A stretch of DNA of 26,588 nt from DASYHS01 sp035998295 (lineage in GTDB: Bacteria; Pseudomonadota; Alphaproteobacteria; Azospirillales; Azospirillaceae): contig NZ_DASYHS010000076.1 of the NCBI RefSeq assembly GCF_035998295.1, positions 1 through 26,588 on the forward strand, read 5' to 3'. Positions within the stretch are counted from its first letter, which is position 1. Every line of letters begins with the position of its first letter. Shown piece by piece: positions 24,578-26,588 of the stretch. The translations under genes and the position numbers were made by a program. The notes under the pieces were generated by a model. It was not told where the DNA came from and did no database searches. It saw nothing but the letters and a program-made list of their open reading frames with translations.

Positions 24578-25225
24578 TCAGGCCTGGAAGCGCACCTTCA
24601 CGACCTGGAAAGCGCCCTCGGGCGTGCTGGTGAAGGTGCCGCCGAGTTGCCCGGCCAGGGCCTCGGCCAGCATGACGGCCGCGTCGATATCCGCGTCGAA
24701 GCCCGGCGGCAGACCACGGCCGTTGTCGGAGACGGTGAGTTCGGCGCACTCGGCGTCGATGCGCCTGAGATCGACGAGGACCTTTCCCTGCTCGGGGAAG
24801 GCGTGGCGCAACGCGGTCGTCAGCAACTCGTTCAGGATCAGGCCGAGCGGCACGGCGAGCGACAGCCCGCCGACGATCTCCTCCGTCTCGACCTCCACCG
24901 TGACCTGGGAGGCGCCCGGCACCGTGGCGCAGGTCGTGGTCGCCAGTTCCTTCAGGTACCGGCCGAGGTCGACGCGGGTCTCCCCCGACTCGTGGAGATG
25001 GCGGTAGGCGATCGCCAGCGCCTCGATCCGCTGGAGCGTCTGGTCGTAGGCGGCACGCGCATCGGGGTCGCGGATGCGGCCGGTCTGCAGCTTCAACAGG
25101 CTGATGACGAGTTGGAGGCTGTTCTTGGCGCGGTGCTGCAACTCCCGCAGCGCGGCCTCCTTCTCGCGAAGGGCCTGCTCCAACTCGCGGGTTTGGTCGT
25201 TCATGGTTCGGGCCGAAGCCATCAT
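24578..25225 (-). CDS. Soluble HisKA_2-type histidine-kinase-like protein with degenerate ATP-binding boxes
   Basis: A 215-aa cytoplasmic protein without sensor, membrane or receiver domain. A short coiled coil (10-29) leads into the H-box ELQHRAKNSLQLVISLLKLQ with phospho-accepting H31, typical of the HisKA_2/HWE families. In the ATPase part the N-box reads LNELLTTALRHAF: the position that is Asn in NELVTNAL proteins is T137. The D-N-G of the G1 box (SDNGRGLP, 167-169) is kept, but the glycine-rich G2 box is replaced by DAAVMLAEAL. It may therefore be a phosphotransferase or phosphatase rather than an active kinase. The ATG start with AGGAG 11 bases upstream is used; MNDQ (25204) is an alternative. 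Confidence 0.82.
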   Translation of the reverse strand: MMASARTMNDQTRELEQALREKEAALRELQHRAKNSLQLVISLLKLQTGRIRDPDARAAYDQTLQRIEALAIAYRHLHESGETRVDLGRYLKELATTTCATVPGASQVTVEVETEEIVGGLSLAVPLGLILNELLTTALRHAFPEQGKVLVDLRRIDAECAELTVSDNGRGLPPGFDADIDAAVMLAEALAGQLGGTFTSTPEGAFQVVKVRFQA

Positions 25226-25594
25226 GAAAGGCTGTGCTCCTGCAACGGCCACCGAATAACGCCAAGCCGTGCATGTCGGTTGCCCGCATCCGGTCGGACA
25301 TATTCCGATGCCGGAGGCGACGCCGGGAAGAGTCTTACCGCAGAGTCCGCACAGCATAAACACGATTTCAGGCTTAGGTATTTGGAGATCCGAAATATTG
25401 AGCCAAATCCTCCGAATTTGCACGCGCCGTCACTTCCGTAGAAAGGGCGAGGTAGGACACTAACGTTCGTTGTAGTCCCGGCAGGGCTTACGGGGGATGC
25501 CCGGCGCGTCATGGCCGCACGATTCCGACGAGCCGGCCCGCCCTCCGTCCTTCTTCGCTTGCGTACCGCCTTCGATTTGGCGTGAATCCCGCCC
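25226..25594. other. 369-base intergenic region, divergent promoters expected
   Basis: No convincing gene. It is clearly more AT-rich than the surroundings between about 25340 and 25465. That part holds a 6-bp inverted repeat (ATTTGG at 25380, CCAAAT at 25403) around AAATATT, and two TCCGAA copies 22 bases apart (25389 and 25411). These could be regulatory sites for the histidine-kinase-like gene on the minus strand. The open frame upstream of that gene reads through here and contains CGLCG and CPTGC Cys pairs, but it lacks a ribosome binding site and has atypical codons. No extended GSR-type GGAAC/GTT promoter was found. Confidence 0.4.
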
Positions 25595-26569
25595 ATGATC
25601 AGATCCGCATTCCGGCGCCTGCCGATCCTGCTGACCGGAGCCCTTCTCGCGGCCTGCCTGCGTGCCGACGCGGGTGGCGGGTCCGTCCGCCTGCCCCTCG
25701 ATTCCGGGCAGTCGGAAGTGCTGCGGGTGGGCGCACTCGAATACCGCGGCGGCGTCGTGCTGAGTTCAGGCACTTCCGGGTTCGGCGGGCTGTCCGGCCT
25801 TGCGGTGGCGCCCGACGGCGGCCGCATGTGGGCGGTCACCGACCGCGGCGCCCTGGTGACCGCGAACCTCGCCTACGACCGGGGCGGGCTGCTGTCCGAA
25901 GCGCGCTCGATCGCGGTGCGCCCTCTGATCGACTCGGACGGCAAGCCCACCGAGGGCAGCCGCAGCGACTCCGAGGACCTGACCCGCCTGCCCGGCGGCG
26001 ACTGGGTCGCCGCCTTCGAGCGCTGGCACCGGATTTCGCTGTATCCCGGCGGCGAGGAGGGGCCGGTGGGCATCCCGACCACCCTGCGCCGTCCCCCCGG
26101 CCTGCGCGAGGAAGCGCCGGGCAACGCCGGCATAGAGGCGCTGGCGGCCTTGCCCGACGGGCGCCTGTTCGCGATCGAGGAGGGGCGGGAGGACAGGGCC
26201 GGCTCCCATCGTGCCTGGATCGGCGGTGCCGACGGGTGGACGCAGGCGACCTACCGCGGCCAGGCGCCCTACCGGCCGACCGGTGCCACGGCGCTGCCGA
26301 ACGGCGACGTGCTGGTCCTGGAGCGCCGGGCGTCGTTCCTGGGCGGGTTCGGGGCGCGCATCGTGCGCGTGCCGTCCGGCGCCCTCGCCTCGACCGTGAT
26401 CGAGGGCGAGGAACTCGCCCGTATCGAGCAGCCCCTGGAGGTCGACAACTTCGAGGGCATCGCGGCGGCGCCGGCGGACGGCGGCGGCTGGAACGTCTAC
26501 GTCGTCAGCGACGACAATTTCTGGGCGCTCCAGCGCACGCTGCTGATGATGTTCCACCTGCCGGGCTGA
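25595..26569 (+). CDS. Phytase-like (esterase-like) lipoprotein
   Basis: A 324-aa protein of the family annotated as esterase-like activity of phytase. The N-terminus has a lipoprotein signal: basic MIRSAFRRL, hydrophobic core and lipobox LAAC with C21. The residue after C21 is Leu, so outer-membrane sorting is expected. The beta-propeller-like body shows family motifs: GGLSGLAVAPDGGRMWAVTDRG (about 65-86), DSEDLTRLPGGDWVAAFERWHRI, GNAGIEALAALPDGRLFAIEE, RPTGATALPNGDVLVLERR, and DNFEGIAAA with VYVVSDDNF near the end. Enzymatic activity is not proven for most members. There is no clear Shine-Dalgarno sequence before the ATG. No recognisable partner is adjacent. Confidence 0.88.
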   Translation: MIRSAFRRLPILLTGALLAACLRADAGGGSVRLPLDSGQSEVLRVGALEYRGGVVLSSGTSGFGGLSGLAVAPDGGRMWAVTDRGALVTANLAYDRGGLLSEARSIAVRPLIDSDGKPTEGSRSDSEDLTRLPGGDWVAAFERWHRISLYPGGEEGPVGIPTTLRRPPGLREEAPGNAGIEALAALPDGRLFAIEEGREDRAGSHRAWIGGADGWTQATYRGQAPYRPTGATALPNGDVLVLERRASFLGGFGARIVRVPSGALASTVIEGEELARIEQPLEVDNFEGIAAAPADGGGWNVYVVSDDNFWALQRTLLMMFHLPG

Positions 26570-26588
26570 AGGCTCCCGGGCCAAGCGG

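Noticed and set aside
25226..25423. N-terminal Cys-rich extension of the HisKA_2 protein (CGLCG...CPTGC)
   Set aside because: Tempting as a metal sensor, but it lacks a ribosome binding site, lies in the AT-rich intergenic region and has codons unlike the rest; kept only as a remark.
25222..25839. 205-codon minus-strand open frame overlapping the phytase-like gene start
   Set aside because: No domain, atypical composition, and antisense to the lipoprotein signal sequence.

Overview
The window is very GC-rich, and almost all of it is coding. Its gene families are typical of Gram-negative Proteobacteria, most likely a high-GC alphaproteobacterium of the Rhodospirillales type: a LivFGHM/LivK transporter, a soluble HisKA_2 histidine-kinase-like protein, a YpfJ-type metallopeptidase, a NagK/NagB-II/NagA module and a lipobox signal peptide. 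This placement rests on gene content and base composition only. No rRNA, tRNA, CRISPR array, transposase or phage gene was seen.

Layout. (1) 1-2257: the 3' end of a coiled-coil protein gene, a 137-bp imperfect palindromic repeat, and a HerA-like ATPase gene on the minus strand. (2) 2319-5750, minus strand: a compact operon of a kynureninase, a tandem-CDGSH/bicupin fusion, an XRE-cupin regulator and a small SRPBCC protein. (3) 5858-13178, plus strand: ATP-dependent hydantoinase/oxoprolinase subunits HyuA and HyuB, then livG-livF-livH-livM. A perfect 9-2-9 inverted repeat lies almost exactly midway between the kynureninase and HyuA start codons. (4) 13209-16204, minus strand: a zinc metallopeptidase, a small helical protein and a sorbosone-dehydrogenase-like beta-propeller. 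(5) 16352-18818: the detached livK binding-protein gene (minus) diverging from an SDR oxidoreductase and a 77-aa protein (plus). (6) 18862-20930: a secreted protein with a WGCGTGC motif and a convergent MFS exporter. (7) 21107-24182: an amino-sugar operon of BadF-type kinase, SIS-domain NagB-II and NagA, joined by start/stop overlaps. (8) 24169-25225, minus strand: a small helical protein and a short HisKA_2 protein whose ATP-binding boxes look degenerate, separated by a cluster of palindromes. (9) 25595-26569: a phytase-like lipoprotein.

The most interesting part is regions 2-3 with 5. The kynureninase has no tryptophan dioxygenase or formamidase beside it. It faces an ATP-dependent amide/lactam hydrolase (or carboxylase) and a branched-chain-type ABC importer across a shared operator-like palindrome, and its operon encodes a one-component regulator with its own cupin ligand domain. 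My inference is an uncharacterised catabolic island: import of a small amide, lactam or amino-acid-like compound, ATP-driven opening by HyuAB, and C-C cleavage of a kynurenine-like intermediate by the PLP enzyme, with the CDGSH-bicupin as an iron-dependent partner. The substrate cannot be read from the sequence.
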